Shown: one piece after another, positions 63,259 through 64,000 of the stretch
Layout of the letters: each line of letters begins with the position of its first letter
Position numbering within the stretch: the first letter of the stretch is position 1
NCBI RefSeq assembly: GCF_002287375.1
Contig: NZ_NPOA01000001.1
Coordinates: 372,001 to 436,000 of the forward strand
Source of the DNA: Virgibacillus profundi
GTDB taxonomy: Bacteria > Bacillota > Bacilli > Bacillales > Amphibacillaceae
Direction of reading: 5' to 3'
DNA length: 64,000 bases
The notes under the pieces: model-generated
Database searches by the model: none
What the model saw: the letters and a program-made list of their open reading frames with translations, nothing else
Told to the model about the DNA's origin: nothing
Made by a program: the position numbers and the translations under genes

Positions 63259-64000
63259 ATGGTTGAAGCAGTAGAAACCATGGATGGTTGGTATTCGTTA
63301 CATGATTTACGTACAATTGATTGGACAGCATGGAAATTGGCCTCAGTTGAAGAGCGGGAGGAAGCAATTGCCGGCTTTGAAAAATTACTTACAAAATGGG
63401 ATGCTGTTGAGGAAGAAAAGAATGGCAGTCATGTCCTTTATAAAATTGTTGGACAGAAAGCAGATTTAATCTTCATGTTCCTTCGTCCGACAATGGAAGA
63501 ATTAAATGATATTGAAACAGAATTAAATAAATCAAAATTAGGGGAGTTTTTACTTCCTGCACATTCCTATGTATCTGTTGTTGAGCTTTCCAAATACCGT
63601 CCTGCGAAAGATGGGATTGATCCGGAAACCTTACCTGAAACACAAGCTCGACTAAAACCAATTCTTCCAAAGTGGGAGCATATTTGCTTTTATCCAATGG
63701 ACCGACGCCGTGAAGCTGAAGAAAACTGGTATACACTGGAAAAAGATGTGCGCGGAAAACTTCTTTATGATCATAGTAAAACAGGACGTAAATATGCCGG
63801 TAAAGTTAAACAAATTATTACAGGTTCAATTGGGCTTGACGATTGGGAATGGGGAGTAACATTATTTGCTCACGAACCCCTTCAGTTCAAGAAAATTGTT
63901 TATGAAATGCGCTTTGACGAAGTAAGTTCACGCTATGGTGAGTTTGGTGAATTTTTTGTTGGAAACCACTTGCCAAATGAAAGTGTAGCATCATATTTGA
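63259..64000 (+). CDS. hemQ: Coproheme decarboxylase HemQ (3' end cut by window)
   Basis: Last enzyme of the Gram-positive coproporphyrin-dependent heme pathway, converting coproheme to heme b with peroxide. 247 codons are present and no stop is reached, so only the last few residues are missing. Tyr145 (CFYPMDRRR), His172 ([14 protein letters not shown]) and Arg218 ([12 protein letters not shown]) match the active site of Bacillus-type HemQ. Ribosome site GAAGGAG precedes the ATG at 63259. It is divergent from pta. Confidence 0.96.
   Translation, partial: MVEAVETMDGWYSLHDLRTIDWTAWKLASVEEREEAIAGFEKLLTKWDAVEEEKNGSHVLYKIVGQKADLIFMFLRPTMEELNDIETELNKSKLGEFLLPAHSYVSVVELSKYRPAKDGIDPETLPETQARLKPILPKWEHICFYPMDRRREAEENWYTLEKDVRGKLLYDHSKTGRKYAGKVKQIITGSIGLDDWEWGVTLFAHEPLQFKKIVYEMRFDEVSSRYGEFGEFFVGNHLPNESVASYL

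Overview
This 64-kb window is chromosomal DNA from a low-GC, spore-forming member of the Bacillaceae, most like the Virgibacillus/Oceanobacillus/Lentibacillus group. The evidence is protein similarity to Bacillus subtilis, a gene order close to the B. subtilis atp-upp-ywl-spoIIR-prfA-rho-fba-spo0F-pyrG-rpoE-ywjF-argS-pbpG-ywf region, and sporulation genes (spoIIR, spo0F, pbpG). Nearly all genes lie on the minus strand. There are no rRNA or tRNA genes, transposases, phage genes or CRISPR arrays.

Layout, left to right. 1-5.3 kb: a dppABCDE-type operon (D-aminopeptidase plus dipeptide ABC importer; dppE runs off the left edge). 5.6-8.0 kb: murAA, ywmB, ywzB. 8.6-16.1 kb: the F1Fo ATP synthase operon atpIBEFHAGDC with a good promoter. 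16.4-19.1 kb: a Vpr-like secreted subtilase and a 56-codon gene. 19.3-26.6 kb: wecB/mnaA, upp, glyA, ywlG, rpiB, ywlE, mntP, ywlC. 26.9-33.4 kb: a GNAT-like protein, spoIIR, prmC, prfA, tdk, a type-B rpmE, rho. 33.7-40.9 kb: glpX, murAB, tal, fbaA, spo0F, pyrG with its leader attenuator, rpoE. 41.2-53.3 kb: a fatty-acid/branched-chain acyl-CoA block (fadF, thiolase, hydroxyacyl-CoA dehydrogenase, two acyl-CoA dehydrogenases, MeaB, a TetR regulator, IcmF). 53.6-64 kb: argS, ywiB, pbpG (plus strand), ywhD, ywgA, ywfO, lipL, pta and hemQ (right edge, missing its last codons).

The most unusual content is between the genes. Several gaps hold short degenerate repeats of unrelated sequence but shared architecture. 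Conserved cores recur at 20-21 bp (four families) or about 50-52 bp (two families), with almost no indels although bases between the cores drift. The arrays sit just past the terminator or stop codon of a neighbouring gene. The 20-bp family occurs four times in one orientation. These helically phased post-terminator arrays are my best candidate for an undescribed system.

Other regulatory features seen directly are a DnaA-box cluster upstream of ywlC, a GGGCTC start plus attenuator for pyrG, a palindromic FadR-type operator inside the fadF promoter, a sigma-F-like promoter for spoIIR, a sigma-H-like promoter for spo0F, and a structured RNA candidate downstream of argS whose arm differences are kept as G-U pairs. 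All family assignments come from reading the sequence and were not searched.
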